DNA from: CAZYSK01 sp964649415
GTDB taxonomy: Bacteria > Chloroflexota > Anaerolineae > B4-G1
Reading direction: 5' to 3'
Assembly (NCBI GenBank): GCA_964649415.1
Contig: CAZYSK010000001.1
Span: forward strand, 62,001 to 126,000
DNA length: 64,000 bases
Shown: positions 31,288 through 40,628 of the stretch, one piece after another
Layout: each line of letters opens with the position of its first letter
Position numbering within the stretch: position 1 is the stretch's first letter
Notes under the pieces: generated by a model
Told to the model about the DNA's origin: nothing
Databases searched by the model: none
The model's input: only the letters and a program-made list of their open reading frames with translations
Made by a program: the position numbers and the translations under genes

Positions 31288-32838
31288 TCAGTCTCGACGC
31301 AGCGGGGTGAGTCCCTTGGGCCTCCGTTTCGCCACAGTCGTGTCTGTGCTTCCCGCCCGCTCCGGGAGACGCACGGTGAACTTGCTGCCCAGTCCCTCCA
31401 CGCTCTCCACGGTGATCGTGCCACCGTGCGCGCTGACGATCTCATTCGTGATCGCCAGCCCCAGACCAGCCCCCCGGCTATGCTGGCGTGCCTTGTCCAC
31501 CTGGTAGAAACGCTCGAAGACGCGGGGCAGATCCTCGGCGGGGATGCCCTCGCCCGTATCGGTGACCGCCACCTCGACGGCGTGTGCCGCTTCTATGCGG
31601 CGCGCTGCCACAGTCACCCTGCCCCCAGCAGGCGTGTGCGCCACGGCGTTATCCAGCAGGTTGCCGAAGACCTGCGCCAGGCGATCAGCATCGCCGCTGA
31701 CGAACAGATGCTCCGACGGACCGGAACAATCCGCGACATCCAATTCCAGGGCCACGCCGGCCTCCTCCATCTGGGGTGCGAGTTTCTCGGCGCACCCGCG
31801 CACCAGCGCGACCAACTCCACCGGATGGCGCGCCATCACCAACTGCCCGGCGTCGAAGCGGGCCAGGATCAGCAGTTCATCCACCATTCGGCGCATGCGG
31901 TTCGCCTCCTCGTGGATGACGCGCGCGGCGCGGGCGATGGTCTCTGGCGTCGATGCCGTGCCGTCGAGCAGCGCCTGCGAGAAACCCTGAATGGACGTGA
32001 GGGGCGTCTTGAGTTCGTGGGAAACGCTGGCCACGAAGTCGCGCTGCGACTGCTGCGCCGCCTCCGCGGACGCACGATCCACGTCCGCCTGGTCCGCCAT
32101 AGCGTTGAAGGATCGAGCCAGGCTGCGCACCTCGGACGGGCCGGAGACTGCCGCGCGTGTGTCGGACTCACCCCGGGCGATAGCTTCCGCCGCGCCCGCG
32201 ACCCGCCGCAGTGGCGCGACGACCGAGCGACTGACGAGAAACGCCAGCAGGATAGAGAGCACCAACGCTACCGCCCCGGCCTGCACCAGCGGCGGCAGCA
32301 GGTTCTCCGCGAACCACGCCAGCATCAGCAGTCGCCCCTGCGGGGAGACGAAGAGTATGGTGTGTTGACCTCCACCCGGGGCAGCCACCCCGTGGCCGAC
32401 AAAGGCCCAGCGTCCGCCTACGGAGGACCCTGCGGGGGCCGAAAACGTGCCCCGGGAGTACCCGCGCACGCTCCGCGCACGAGCCAGGTCTTCCAACTGC
32501 TCGGCACGCACGTCCAGTGTCCGCCCTTCCCAGGCTCCCTGGCTGTCGAAGCGGACCGTCCCCTCGGCGTCCAGCACCAGGTTCCGCACGCCCTGCTCCT
32601 CGGCAGCCTGGGTCAGCAGGGCGCGTAGGCGCTCCGGAGGCAGCTTCGCCAGCGGACCGGCCTCCTGCAGGGAGACCATCGCCTGCCTCGCCGCCGCCTC
32701 GAGCCGCACAAAGACCGCGTTGGTCCACAGCGGGCTGGTGCGCACGAAAACCAGCAATCCCAGCCCCACAACGGCCAGGCAAACGAGGACGATGACCACG
32801 TAGGAAAGCAACAAGCGAGAATTGAGGTTACGAAACAT
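31288..32838 (-). CDS. sensor histidine kinase with HAMP domain
   Basis: 516 residues: TM1 (LLLSYVVIVLVCLAVVGLGLLVFV), an extracytoplasmic sensor of about 140 residues, TM2 (AGAVALVLSILLAFLVSRSVV), HAMP, HisKA with VASVSHELKTPLTSIQG (phosphoacceptor about His274), and HATPase_c with FGNLLDNAVAHTP, DTGEGIP and GAGLGLAI. R1 encodes ADVDRAS at residues 251-257, between HAMP (FNAMADQ) and the DHp helix (AAQQSQRDF). It partners the OmpR-type regulator just upstream (6-bp gap). The signal is unknown. No clear Shine-Dalgarno is seen at ATG 32838. Confidence 0.93.
   Translation of the reverse strand: MFRNLNSRLLLSYVVIVLVCLAVVGLGLLVFVRTSPLWTNAVFVRLEAAARQAMVSLQEAGPLAKLPPERLRALLTQAAEEQGVRNLVLDAEGTVRFDSQGAWEGRTLDVRAEQLEDLARARSVRGYSRGTFSAPAGSSVGGRWAFVGHGVAAPGGGQHTILFVSPQGRLLMLAWFAENLLPPLVQAGAVALVLSILLAFLVSRSVVAPLRRVAGAAEAIARGESDTRAAVSGPSEVRSLARSFNAMADQADVDRASAEAAQQSQRDFVASVSHELKTPLTSIQGFSQALLDGTASTPETIARAARVIHEEANRMRRMVDELLILARFDAGQLVMARHPVELVALVRGCAEKLAPQMEEAGVALELDVADCSGPSEHLFVSGDADRLAQVFGNLLDNAVAHTPAGGRVTVAARRIEAAHAVEVAVTDTGEGIPAEDLPRVFERFYQVDKARQHSRGAGLGLAITNEIVSAHGGTITVESVEGLGSKFTVRLPERAGSTDTTVAKRRPKGLTPLRRD
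32068..32088 (-). repeat. R1 element inside the kinase gene (HAMP-DHp linker)
   Basis: GGACGCACGATCCACGTCCG plus C. Sense orientation, in the ADVDRAS phase (codons 251-257). Confidence 0.92.
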
Positions 32839-32844
32839 GGGAAA

Positions 32845-33528
32845 TCAGGCCACGAGCTTGTAACCGACGCCGACGACCGTCTCGATCTCGACGCTGGAAC
32901 CGACCAGGCGCTTCCGAATCTGGGCGACATGGACGTCCACGGTGCGCGTCTCGCCATAGAAATCGTAGCCCCAGACAAGATTCAGCAGTTGCTCTCGACT
33001 GAGGACGATGCCGCGGTGCTCAGCCATCGCCAGCAATAAGTCGAACTCCTTGGGGCGCACGTCCACCGTCCGCCCGGCGACCGTGACCTCGTGCCGGGCC
33101 GGGTCCACGGTGACGTCACCCACGTGGACAGGGGCCTGCGGCTTGACCGCGCGCCGGGTGCGCCGCAGGATAGCCTTGACGCGGGCGACTAGCTCGCGGG
33201 GGTTGAAGGGCTTGGTGAGGTAGTCGTCAGCCCCCAGCTCCAGCCCCACGATCTTGTCCACGTCGTCGTCGCGGGCGGTGAGCATGATGATCGGGAGATC
33301 AGAGGCAACCTTGCCGGCGCGCACCCGGCGGCAGACCTCCCAGCCGTCCACCCCGGGAAGCATCAGGTCAAGCACCATGAGGGCCGGAGGCTGGGACGCG
33401 ATCATGTCCAGCGCCTGGGTGCCGTCCGTGGCAGAACGCACGCGGAAGCCCTCCTGCTCCAGGTAGAGCGCCGCCAGTTCGATGATGTTGGCCTCGTCGT
33501 CCACGACCAGGATTGTCTCTCCCGCCAT
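32845..33528 (-). CDS. OmpR-family response regulator
   Basis: 227 residues. Receiver domain with ILVVDDEANIIELA, phosphoacceptor Asp in LMVLDLMLPGVDGWEV, and the conserved Lys in YLTKPFNPRELVARV; then the winged-helix DNA-binding domain with RPKEFDLLLAMAEHRG and the TVDVHVAQIRKRL recognition region. GGGAGGAACGAGCT precedes ATG 33528. It is cotranscribed with the kinase gene. OmpR-type regulators bind 11-bp direct repeats such as those at 21770-21808, but a link between the two is only speculation. Confidence 0.95.
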   Translation of the reverse strand: MAGETILVVDDEANIIELAALYLEQEGFRVRSATDGTQALDMIASQPPALMVLDLMLPGVDGWEVCRRVRAGKVASDLPIIMLTARDDDVDKIVGLELGADDYLTKPFNPRELVARVKAILRRTRRAVKPQAPVHVGDVTVDPARHEVTVAGRTVDVRPKEFDLLLAMAEHRGIVLSREQLLNLVWGYDFYGETRTVDVHVAQIRKRLVGSSVEIETVVGVGYKLVA

Positions 33529-33606
33529 AGCTCGTTCCTCCCGGCCGTCATTCTATCCAGTTTCGCGGCAAAAGGCAAGACTCGGACCGGCTTAACCTTT
33601 CGCGCC

Positions 33607-33726
33607 GGACGCACAGACGGACGCACGATCAATGTCCGCGGACGCACGACCGCCGTTCGTAGTGAGGCACGAAGGTCTGCCGGAGTGCCGTCCCGCGGAC
33701 GCACGATCAACGTCCGCAGTGTCCGC
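33607..33726 (-). repeat. R1 array with an embedded C-family repeat
   Basis: R1 copies at 33619-33639 and 33696-33716 with partial copies; between them lies a C-family unit (CGTTCGTAGTGAGGCACG, GTCTGCCGGAGTGCCGTC, 33652-33693). The array spans the whole gap between pmbA and the response regulator. Confidence 0.88.
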
Positions 33727-33727
33727 C

Positions 33728-35023
33728 CTAGTGGCCGGTGACCACGTTCAACTCCGGCAAGAGGATATAGGGCAGGCACAACCCACCGTAGACCCATTCC
33801 GTCTCCCGGCTCAGGGCCTCGATGTGGCGCAGGTCCTCGTAGACGTTGCCCGAAACAGACACGTCCTTCACTCGGCCCACGATCTCGCCTCCGCTGATGC
33901 GGAAGGCCAGGCTCAAGTTGTTGGAGAAGACACCGCTGATGATGTTCCCCTGGCCCAGGCCGAGAGGGCTCTCCACCAGCAGGCCCTCCTCGATGCCAGC
34001 GATGATGTCCCCCACGGGCGTGTCCCCTCCCTCGAAGACCAGGTTGGAGAAGGCGGGATAGGGCGGGGCGAAGAGGCTTCGCTCGCCGTGCCCCGTCGGT
34101 TCAGCGCCGGCCTGCGCCGCGGTCTTGAGGTCGTAGACGAAGCTCCTCAGCACGCCGCGTTCAATCAGGGTCCGGCGCTGGCGGGGAAAGCCCTCGTCGT
34201 CGTGGGAACCGCTGCCTGGACGGCCGTCCAGCGTGGGATCGTCCACCACAGTCAGCTTCTCGTCGAAGAGCCTCTGCTCTAGCTTGCCCACTATGGGGGA
34301 GATACCTCGATAGACCTGCTTGCCGTTCAAGGCGCGCATGATGGGCAGCCCCAGAACCGGCGCGCCGGCGGGCGAGAAGAGGACCGGCATATGCCCTGAA
34401 CGAAGGGATGCCGCGCGCTTGGCCAGGCGGAGCTTGTCCGCGATGCGCCGGCAGAAGGAGCGATACTCCCCATCGTCCTTGAGCGCCGTGGTGAAGTAGT
34501 CGTACAATATAAGCACGTCGTCCCCTTGCACCCGCTCTACCATCGCGGAGATGGAAAGCGGCGCTCGCTTCACCGCGATGTCGCTCCCGGCGCTGTTGCG
34601 CACGCGGCTCTCGTGCACCCGCCGCTCCAGGTCCAACTGGACGTGGGCCTGGGGCTCGACCTCCAGCACCGTGGCGATGATCTCCTGCCCCATCTCGACC
34701 AGACGCTCGGTCGGCAGCGCGGCCAATTCGGGGTCGTATACCCGCACCGCCGGGCCGGGCTGTGGGCCGGGGAAGCGAAAGGGGATCGTATCCCCATGGC
34801 GGGCGGATTCGAGCGCGTTGGCTACGAGCTTGTCGGTCGCGTCCACGTCGCTGGAGGCGGCGAAACCGAGCCGCCCGTCCACGACCACACGCGCCGCCAC
34901 CCCGTGCGTCTCCGCTGCCTCGAATGACTTCATCTGGTTGGCCTCGAAGCCCACCTTACTCGACTCACTCTCGATCTCAAATACCTCGGCCTGCTCGGCC
35001 TTCTGCATCAGGCGTTCAAGCAT
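33728..35023 (-). CDS. pmbA: PmbA/TldE-type subunit of the TldD/E protease
   Basis: 431 residues. Family features: AVRVYDPELAALPTERLVEMG, SISAMVERVQGDDVL and the C-terminal GNIISGVFSNNLSLAFRISGGEIVGRVKDVSVSGN. It lacks the HExxxH metal site, as TldE/PmbA subunits do. With TldD it forms a metalloprotease that trims peptides, for example in RiPP maturation, and contributes to protein turnover. ATG 35023 has GAGAGG upstream; the gene starts 36 bp after the tldD stop. Partner assignment is secure from adjacency. Confidence 0.9.
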   Translation of the reverse strand: MLERLMQKAEQAEVFEIESESSKVGFEANQMKSFEAAETHGVAARVVVDGRLGFAASSDVDATDKLVANALESARHGDTIPFRFPGPQPGPAVRVYDPELAALPTERLVEMGQEIIATVLEVEPQAHVQLDLERRVHESRVRNSAGSDIAVKRAPLSISAMVERVQGDDVLILYDYFTTALKDDGEYRSFCRRIADKLRLAKRAASLRSGHMPVLFSPAGAPVLGLPIMRALNGKQVYRGISPIVGKLEQRLFDEKLTVVDDPTLDGRPGSGSHDDEGFPRQRRTLIERGVLRSFVYDLKTAAQAGAEPTGHGERSLFAPPYPAFSNLVFEGGDTPVGDIIAGIEEGLLVESPLGLGQGNIISGVFSNNLSLAFRISGGEIVGRVKDVSVSGNVYEDLRHIEALSRETEWVYGGLCLPYILLPELNVVTGH

Positions 35024-35044
35024 AGTTCTATGCCTCTCTGCTAT

Positions 35045-35059
35045 CAAGAACCTGGTTCT
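35045..35059. repeat. short AAGAACC/GGTTCTT palindrome between tldD and pmbA
   Basis: AAGAACC-T-GGTTCTT, a short relative of the AGAAACCAGG palindromes at 9551 and 63274. Lies just upstream of the pmbA Shine-Dalgarno. Confidence 0.6.
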
Positions 35060-36420
35060 TACTGCCCACCGACGATCACGTCGCGGATGCGAACGTGGGG
35101 CGAGCCCATGGTCACCGGCAGGCCACTCTGCCCCTTGCCGCACATACCCCACTCGACGCGCTGGAAATCGTCACCGACGGCATCAATGTGATCCAACGTG
35201 ACGAAAAGATTGCCGCTCAGGACCACGTCGCGCACCATCTCGGCGATCTGTCCATCGCGGATCATGTAGGCGTAGGCGGCACTGAAGGAGAAGTTCTCCA
35301 AGGCCGTCTGGCCACCGAACGCGTCACAGGCGTAGACGCCCAGGTCAATGCCGGCTATCATCTCCTCGAAGGAGGTGTCGCCCGCCTCGATGAAGGTGTT
35401 GGTCATGCGCACGATAGGTGGGTACCGATACCCGGTGGCACGGGCGTTGCCGGTGGGCCGCTCGCCCATCTTGGCCGCCGTCTCCCGGGAGTGGAGCCGT
35501 CCCACCAGCACACCGTCCTTGATCAAGTCAGTGCGCCCGGTGGGCGTCCCCTCGTCGTCGTACCTATGGGAGCCGCGCAGGCCCACTATCGACCCATCAT
35601 CGGCGATGGTCAGTATCTCCTGGCCGAAGCGCCGTCCCAGGACCATCATCTCTTGGGCCTGAGGGTTGGCGTAGACGAAGTCGGCTTCGGAGAGATGGCC
35701 AAAGGCCTCGTGCGCGAAGACGCCCGCCAGCCGGGGGTTGCAGACCACAGTGTAGCGCCCGCCCTGGACACGGGGGGCGGCGAGGAGATCCACCGCACGC
35801 TGCGCCACAGCCTGGGCCAGTCCCTCGTGCCCCACGACGGCCTCGAAGCCAGCTACCTTCGACACGGCCTCGAAGGCCCGCTGCACGTTCTCGCCCTCGC
35901 GGGCGACGGCGCTAAACGCCACATTGGACATGGGGCGCTCTTCCTCGATGTACGTTCCCTCGGAGTTGGCGAAGGTGACGTAGCTGAAGACGTCGGCGTA
36001 GGCAGTCCGGGTGTCCACGATGCGCGGGTCAAAGCGCAACAGAGTGTCGTTGTATTCCTCTGCCAAGGCCTTCTTGTCCGTCATCGAAACGCCCCGAAAG
36101 TCCCGCGCCAGGTGGACGGTGATCGTGTCCTCCGAAACAGGGATGGGGGCCAGTTCGACCGGCTCCCCCTCGACGGCGCGCGCGCCCTCGTACGCCTGCT
36201 CCACCCGGTGAGCCAGGTCGTCCCGGCTGTTGAACGTGGCGACGCCCCAGCCGCCATCGCGGACCAGGCAGCGCACGATGCCTCCCCGATCCAGCACCGC
36301 GTCGGCGGTCTCCAGGTCCCGTCCGCGGAGCACGACCCGGGTGCTCTCGCGCTCCTCCAGGCGGATCTCGGTGTAGTCCGCCCGGCTGGCACGCAGCGCG
36401 GCTTCAATCTGTTCTCGCAT
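35059..36420 (-). CDS. tldD: TldD family metalloprotease
   Basis: 453 residues. Metal-binding motif HEAFGHLSEADF (HExxxH) at about residue 237; other family stretches are RGSHRYDDEGTPTGRTDLIKDG and GRLHSRETAAKMGERPTGNARA. It is the catalytic subunit of the TldD/TldE protease. GGGAGGTGGAATCGT precedes ATG 36420. It overlaps the end of the EamA gene by 17 bp, so the three genes are cotranscribed. Confidence 0.93.
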   Translation of the reverse strand: MREQIEAALRASRADYTEIRLEERESTRVVLRGRDLETADAVLDRGGIVRCLVRDGGWGVATFNSRDDLAHRVEQAYEGARAVEGEPVELAPIPVSEDTITVHLARDFRGVSMTDKKALAEEYNDTLLRFDPRIVDTRTAYADVFSYVTFANSEGTYIEEERPMSNVAFSAVAREGENVQRAFEAVSKVAGFEAVVGHEGLAQAVAQRAVDLLAAPRVQGGRYTVVCNPRLAGVFAHEAFGHLSEADFVYANPQAQEMMVLGRRFGQEILTIADDGSIVGLRGSHRYDDEGTPTGRTDLIKDGVLVGRLHSRETAAKMGERPTGNARATGYRYPPIVRMTNTFIEAGDTSFEEMIAGIDLGVYACDAFGGQTALENFSFSAAYAYMIRDGQIAEMVRDVVLSGNLFVTLDHIDAVGDDFQRVEWGMCGKGQSGLPVTMGSPHVRIRDVIVGGQ

Positions 36421-37519
36421 ACGATTCCACCTCCCGTTCGATTGGGGGCGCGGACTCTACGTCCGTCCCGCGGTCTACGCCCCCGTCCCCGTATCTGGCT
36501 TCCTGCCTACTGCATCCTGCCTCTTGCCCCCTGCACCCTGCCCCCTGCTCCAGACACACGGTAGCCGCCCGCCGCGCCCGGCTCCCGCGCTCGCCGAGGC
36601 GTACGAACACCACGCCAGTCGTGATCAGCCCCGCCCCCACAAGCTGCGGCACCGTCAGGCGCTCGCCCAGGAACAGGAAGGACAACCCGGCCGTCATAGC
36701 CGGCTCCAGCGTGGTGATCAGATTGGCCGTTGCGCTGGGCAGGAGCGTCAGGCTGACGGTATACAGTCCATAACCGCCGATTGTCGGACCGACAGCTAGC
36801 ACGATCAGCATCCCCCACCCCAGCGCGGCCTCGCGCCACCCCGCCGCCCCGGCCGCCAGCGGACGGGACAGCCAGAGGAACGTGGCCGGGCGCTGCAAGA
36901 GCAAGAGGAAGGCCGCCCCGAACACGAAGGCGTAAGACGTGGTCGTCCACGGGTTGATGCCCCGCTTCGACGCTGCCTTGCCGAATAGGCTGTAGGCGGA
37001 AAACGCCACGCCGGCCACCAGGCCGACGACGACGCCGATCGGGTTGACCGACCAGACGGCCGGGTCATAAGCGCCGGACACGAAGGCGCAGCCCACGATG
37101 CTCACGACCACCGCGATGATCTTGAGCGCGTCCAGCCGCTCGCCCCACAAGCGCCACCCCACCAGTGCCGTGATGGCCGGTGAGCTGTAGCCCATCACTG
37201 TGGCCACCGCCGCCCCGTTGAGCGCGATGGAAAACGTCCACAGCACGTTAAGCACAGACAGTACTAACCCGTAGAGCACAAGAAACAGCACGTCTTCGCG
37301 CTCCAGTTTCAGCAGGGGGCGCGCCATCAACGCCAGACCCGCGAACAGCGCGCCCGCCGCGAATAAGTCGCGCCAGAATGCCAGAACCAGTGGTGGTATC
37401 TCGAAGCGCGTAGTCAGATAGCTTATGAAGACCGCCGTCGTGGACCAGATGGCCGTGCCGACGAGAGCAACGAGGTAACCGCGTCCAGAACTACGCTTGA
37501 CCTTGGCCAGTGTACCCAT
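36404..37519 (-). CDS. EamA-family (DMT superfamily) transporter
   Basis: 371 residues. Two EamA repeats of five helices each, e.g. YLVALVGTAIWSTTAVFISYL, VATVMGYSSPAITALVGWRLWGERL in the first, and TANLITTLEPAMTAGLSFLFLGERL in the second. It exports or imports a small metabolite; substrate unknown. The last 60 or so residues after VVFVRLGERGSRARRAA are translated purine-rich heptamer repeat (LEQGAGCRGQEAGCSRQEA). ATG 37519 begins 6 bp after the moeA stop. Confidence 0.9.
   Translation of the reverse strand: MGTLAKVKRSSGRGYLVALVGTAIWSTTAVFISYLTTRFEIPPLVLAFWRDLFAAGALFAGLALMARPLLKLEREDVLFLVLYGLVLSVLNVLWTFSIALNGAAVATVMGYSSPAITALVGWRLWGERLDALKIIAVVVSIVGCAFVSGAYDPAVWSVNPIGVVVGLVAGVAFSAYSLFGKAASKRGINPWTTTSYAFVFGAAFLLLLQRPATFLWLSRPLAAGAAGWREAALGWGMLIVLAVGPTIGGYGLYTVSLTLLPSATANLITTLEPAMTAGLSFLFLGERLTVPQLVGAGLITTGVVFVRLGERGSRARRAATVCLEQGAGCRGQEAGCSRQEARYGDGGVDRGTDVESAPPIEREVESYARTD
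36485..36552. repeat. CTGCMYC heptamer repeat extending the EamA C-terminus
   Basis: TTCCTGCCTACTGCATCCTG, CCTCTTGCCCCCTGCACC, CTGCCCCCTGC. Same type as at 2669 and 13870. Confidence 0.75.
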
Positions 37520-37525
37520 GTCGCC

Positions 37526-38812
37526 CTAATCCAGCAACATGACTGCTACCCGCGCGCCGGCCGGCACGTGGTCCCAGTCCTCTGGAATGATGGCGAGCGC
37601 GTTCGCCTTGACCATGGAGCTCAGTATGCCCGATCCCTGCCCACCGGTGAGCGTGGCCCGGTAGTCGCCCGCGCGCTCCTCGATCCGGACGCGCAGGTAG
37701 TGGCGACGCCCGTCCTTGTGCGCCACCTCGTCCACCAGCGTGGCCTCGACGACGGGGCGCTCCCACTGCGTCACACCCAGCATGGTCATGATCGCTGGAC
37801 GGGCGAACATCTCAAAAGACACCATCACCGAAACCGGGTTGCCCGGCAGGCCCAGGACAGGCACCGAACGCTCCTCCCCCGCGCTTTCCCCATCACGGGG
37901 CAGGTTCAGACGGCCGAAGGCCAGAGGCTTGCCGGGCTTCATCCGCACCCGCCAGAAGCCTATCTCCCCCTCGGCGGCCAGCACGTGCTTGACCAGGTCG
38001 AAGTCACCCACCGAGACGCCGCCTGAGGTGAGGAACAGATCCACCCCCCGGGCCAAGCCAGCCCGGATTCTCTCGGTCAACTCGCGGACCTGGTCGCGGG
38101 CGATACCCAGCAGGAGGGGCGTCGCTCCACAGTTCAGCACCTGGGCCGCGTTGGAGTAGCTGTTGGCGTTGCGGATCTTGCCCGGCGCGAGCGGCGCGTC
38201 AATCGCCACGACCTCGTCGCCGGTGGCCAGAATAGCCACCCGGGGACGGCGGGTCACCGCCACTTCCCCATGCCCGAGCGCGGCCAGCATCCCCACTTCC
38301 TGCGGTCGGATGACGGTCCCCCGTGACAAGACCAACTCCCCCTGGCGCACGTCCTCACCCGAAGGGCGCACGTACTGGCCCACCGGCGCTGCCGCGAAGA
38401 TACTCACCCATCCCTCCTCGGACGCCCGGTCAATGTCCGCAATGTCCGCGCCTGCCGTGTCCTCAACGCGCACGACGGCATCGGCCCCTGGCGGGATGGG
38501 GGCACCAGTCATGATGCGAATCGCGGTGCCGGCGGTCACCGTCTGCTCAGATACGTAGCCCGCACCGATCGCATCGACGATGCGCAGGCGCACGGGCGTC
38601 CCCCGGCTGGCCCCGGCGGTGTCGGCAGCCCGCACCGCGTAGCCGTCCATGGACGAATTGGCATAGGGCGGGATGTCCTCGCCTGCGGAGACGTCCTCGG
38701 CCAAGACGCGCCCCAGCGCCTCCAGGACAGGCACGCTCTCCGGCTCCAGGGGATGGAAAGCCTTCAGCACGCGCTCCCGGGCTTCCTCCACACTCAACAT
38801 CGCTTCAGTCAT
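37526..38812 (-). CDS. moeA: molybdopterin molybdenumtransferase MoeA
   Basis: 428 residues. MoeA features: PVLEALGRVLAEDVSAGEDIPPYANSSMDGYAVR at the N-terminus, RIMTGAPIPPGADAVVRVED, PSGEDVRQGE, VAILATGDEVV, the TSGGVSVGDFDLV signature, and PGKPLAFG with GLPGNPVSVMVSFEMF. It inserts molybdate into adenylylated molybdopterin. R1 sequence encodes ADIADIDRAS at residues 122-131, in a loop between VRVEDTAG and WVSIFAAAP. ATG 38812 is chosen; ATG 38800 is also possible. It overlaps nothing and follows the mutase gene by 32 bp. No other molybdenum-cofactor genes are in the window. Confidence 0.94.
   Translation of the reverse strand: MTEAMLSVEEARERVLKAFHPLEPESVPVLEALGRVLAEDVSAGEDIPPYANSSMDGYAVRAADTAGASRGTPVRLRIVDAIGAGYVSEQTVTAGTAIRIMTGAPIPPGADAVVRVEDTAGADIADIDRASEEGWVSIFAAAPVGQYVRPSGEDVRQGELVLSRGTVIRPQEVGMLAALGHGEVAVTRRPRVAILATGDEVVAIDAPLAPGKIRNANSYSNAAQVLNCGATPLLLGIARDQVRELTERIRAGLARGVDLFLTSGGVSVGDFDLVKHVLAAEGEIGFWRVRMKPGKPLAFGRLNLPRDGESAGEERSVPVLGLPGNPVSVMVSFEMFARPAIMTMLGVTQWERPVVEATLVDEVAHKDGRRHYLRVRIEERAGDYRATLTGGQGSGILSSMVKANALAIIPEDWDHVPAGARVAVMLLD
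38420..38449 (-). repeat. R1 element inside moeA
   Basis: GGACGCCCGGTCAATGTCCG, C, then a half unit AATGTCCGC. Sense orientation; first GCG is codon 122, ADIDRAS phase. Confidence 0.92.
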
Positions 38813-38844
38813 ATACCGTGTGCCTACCTCTACTTTCTCCGTGC

Positions 38845-40509
38845 CTAGATATTCACCCTGGGCCGGTACTCCCCCCACACCCGCCGCAGGACGCCGCAGA
38901 TCTTGCCCAGCGTACAGTCGGCCTCCACGGCGGCGACAAACAGGCCCATCAGAGGCGCGTCAGGAGCGCGGGCGGCCGCCTCGATACGGTCCAGGGCCGC
39001 CGACGCCCGCTCGTTGTCCCGTCGCGCCCGCAGCGCGGCCAATCGCGTCCGCTGCTGCTGCTCGACGGCCGGATCCACCACCAGCCGCCGCATGTCCACC
39101 GTTTCCTCGTCCACCCGATAGTCGTTCACCCCCACCACGACCCGGTCACCCGTCTCCACCTGCCGTTGATAACGATAGGCCGCGTCGGCGATCTCCTGCT
39201 GAACGTAGCCTTCCTCAATGGCCGCCAGCGCCCCGCCCAGTGCGTCGATCCGCTCGATGTACACCTCCGCCTGCCGCTCAATCTCGCCGGTGAGGTGCTC
39301 GATGGCGTACGAGCCGGCCAGAGGATCCACCGTATTCGCCACACCCGACTCGTGAGCGATGATCTGCTGCGTGCGCAGTGCGATACGCACCGACTCCTCT
39401 GTCGGCAGCCACAGCGCCTCGTCGCGGGAATTGGTGTGCAAGGACTGCGTGCCCCCAAGGACCGCCGCCAGAGCCTGGAGCGTCACCCGAATCACGTTGA
39501 GCTCCGGCTGCTGCGCGGTGAGCGTGCAACCGGCGGTCTGGGTGTGGAAGCGCAAGCGCCAGGAGCGCGGATTCCGAGCGTCGAAGCGCTCCCGCATCAC
39601 CCGCGCCCAAAGGCGGCGGGCAGCGCGGAACTTCGCGATCTCCTCCAGGAAGTCGCTGTGCGCATTGAAGAAGAACGAAAGCCGCGGCGCGAAGGTGTCC
39701 ACGTCCAATCCGGCGTCCATGGCCGCCTGGACGTAGGCGATGCCGTTGGCCAGCGTGAAGGCGACCTCCTGGACCGCCGTCGAGCCGGCCTCCCGGATGT
39801 GGTACCCGCTGATGCTGATCGTGTTCCACCTGGGCACCTCCGTCGCGCAGTAGCGAAACAAGTCGGTCACCAGCCGCATTGATGGGCGCGGCGGGAAGAT
39901 GTAGGTGCCTCGGGCTGCGTACTCCTTCAGGATGTCGTTTTGCACCGTGCCCCGCAGTTTTCCGGGCGCTACCCCCTGCTCTTTCGCCACCGCGATGACC
40001 ATCGCCAGCAGGATGGCAGCCGGGGCGTTGATGGTCATCGAGGTGCTGACCTTGTCCAACGGGATGCCGTCGAAAAGCGTCCGCATATCGTTCAGGCTGC
40101 TGATGGACACTCCAACCTTGCCGACCTCCCCCTCTGCCAGCGGGTCGTCGGCGTCGTAGCCAATCTGTGTGGGCAGGTCGAAAGCGACGGACAGGCCAGT
40201 CTGGCCCTGCTCCAGCAGGTACTTGTAGCGCGCGTTCGATTCCTCGGCGCTGGCGTACCCCGCGTACTGGCGCATGGTCCAGAAGCGGCCCCGGTACATC
40301 GTAGGCTGCACCCCTCGGGTAAAGGGGTACTCGCCGGGGAACCCCAGGTCGTTGCCGTAGTCCACGGCCACATCGGCGGGGGTGTAGACCCGCTCCAGCG
40401 GAATCTCCGACAAGGTCTCGAAGCACTCCCGTCGCTCCGGGAAACGCTCCAGGACCGGCTTGACGCTCGTCTCCTCCCACGCCTGCTTGGCCCGTTCCAG
40501 TTTGTCCAA
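38845..40509 (-). CDS. methylmalonyl-CoA mutase large-subunit catalytic domain
   Basis: 554 residues, covering the TIM-barrel substrate domain only; the B12-binding domain must be a separate gene, not in this window. Family stretches: YPFTRGVQPTMYRGRFWTMRQYAG, TGLSVAFDLPTQIGYD, SISSLNDMRTLFDGIPLDKVSTSMTIN, GTVQNDILKEY, SISGYHIREAGSTAVQE and GGTQSLHTNSRDEA. It interconverts methylmalonyl-CoA and succinyl-CoA with adenosylcobalamin. Starting residues MDKLERAKQAWEE fit the family. A related acyl-CoA mutase (isobutyryl- or ethylmalonyl-CoA) cannot be ruled out from motifs alone. Confidence 0.93.
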   Translation of the reverse strand: MDKLERAKQAWEETSVKPVLERFPERRECFETLSEIPLERVYTPADVAVDYGNDLGFPGEYPFTRGVQPTMYRGRFWTMRQYAGYASAEESNARYKYLLEQGQTGLSVAFDLPTQIGYDADDPLAEGEVGKVGVSISSLNDMRTLFDGIPLDKVSTSMTINAPAAILLAMVIAVAKEQGVAPGKLRGTVQNDILKEYAARGTYIFPPRPSMRLVTDLFRYCATEVPRWNTISISGYHIREAGSTAVQEVAFTLANGIAYVQAAMDAGLDVDTFAPRLSFFFNAHSDFLEEIAKFRAARRLWARVMRERFDARNPRSWRLRFHTQTAGCTLTAQQPELNVIRVTLQALAAVLGGTQSLHTNSRDEALWLPTEESVRIALRTQQIIAHESGVANTVDPLAGSYAIEHLTGEIERQAEVYIERIDALGGALAAIEEGYVQQEIADAAYRYQRQVETGDRVVVGVNDYRVDEETVDMRRLVVDPAVEQQQRTRLAALRARRDNERASAALDRIEAAARAPDAPLMGLFVAAVEADCTLGKICGVLRRVWGEYRPRVNI

Positions 40510-40628
40510 TACTGCCTCCGGAATGCTACGTGTTGCGTACTACGCTGCAAATACAGGCCCCCGGTGAAACGAAGCGTTCCAACCGGTGGGGCATCCAACC
40601 TGCCCCCTACTCCTCGACTCCTGTCCCT

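Noticed and set aside
33728..36420. RiPP cluster around tldD/pmbA
   Set aside because: No precursor peptide, YcaO or other maturase nearby; the pair is a common housekeeping protease.
40510..40628. Cobalamin riboswitch upstream of the methylmalonyl-CoA mutase
   Set aside because: The gap is short and shows no B12-box-like conserved segment.
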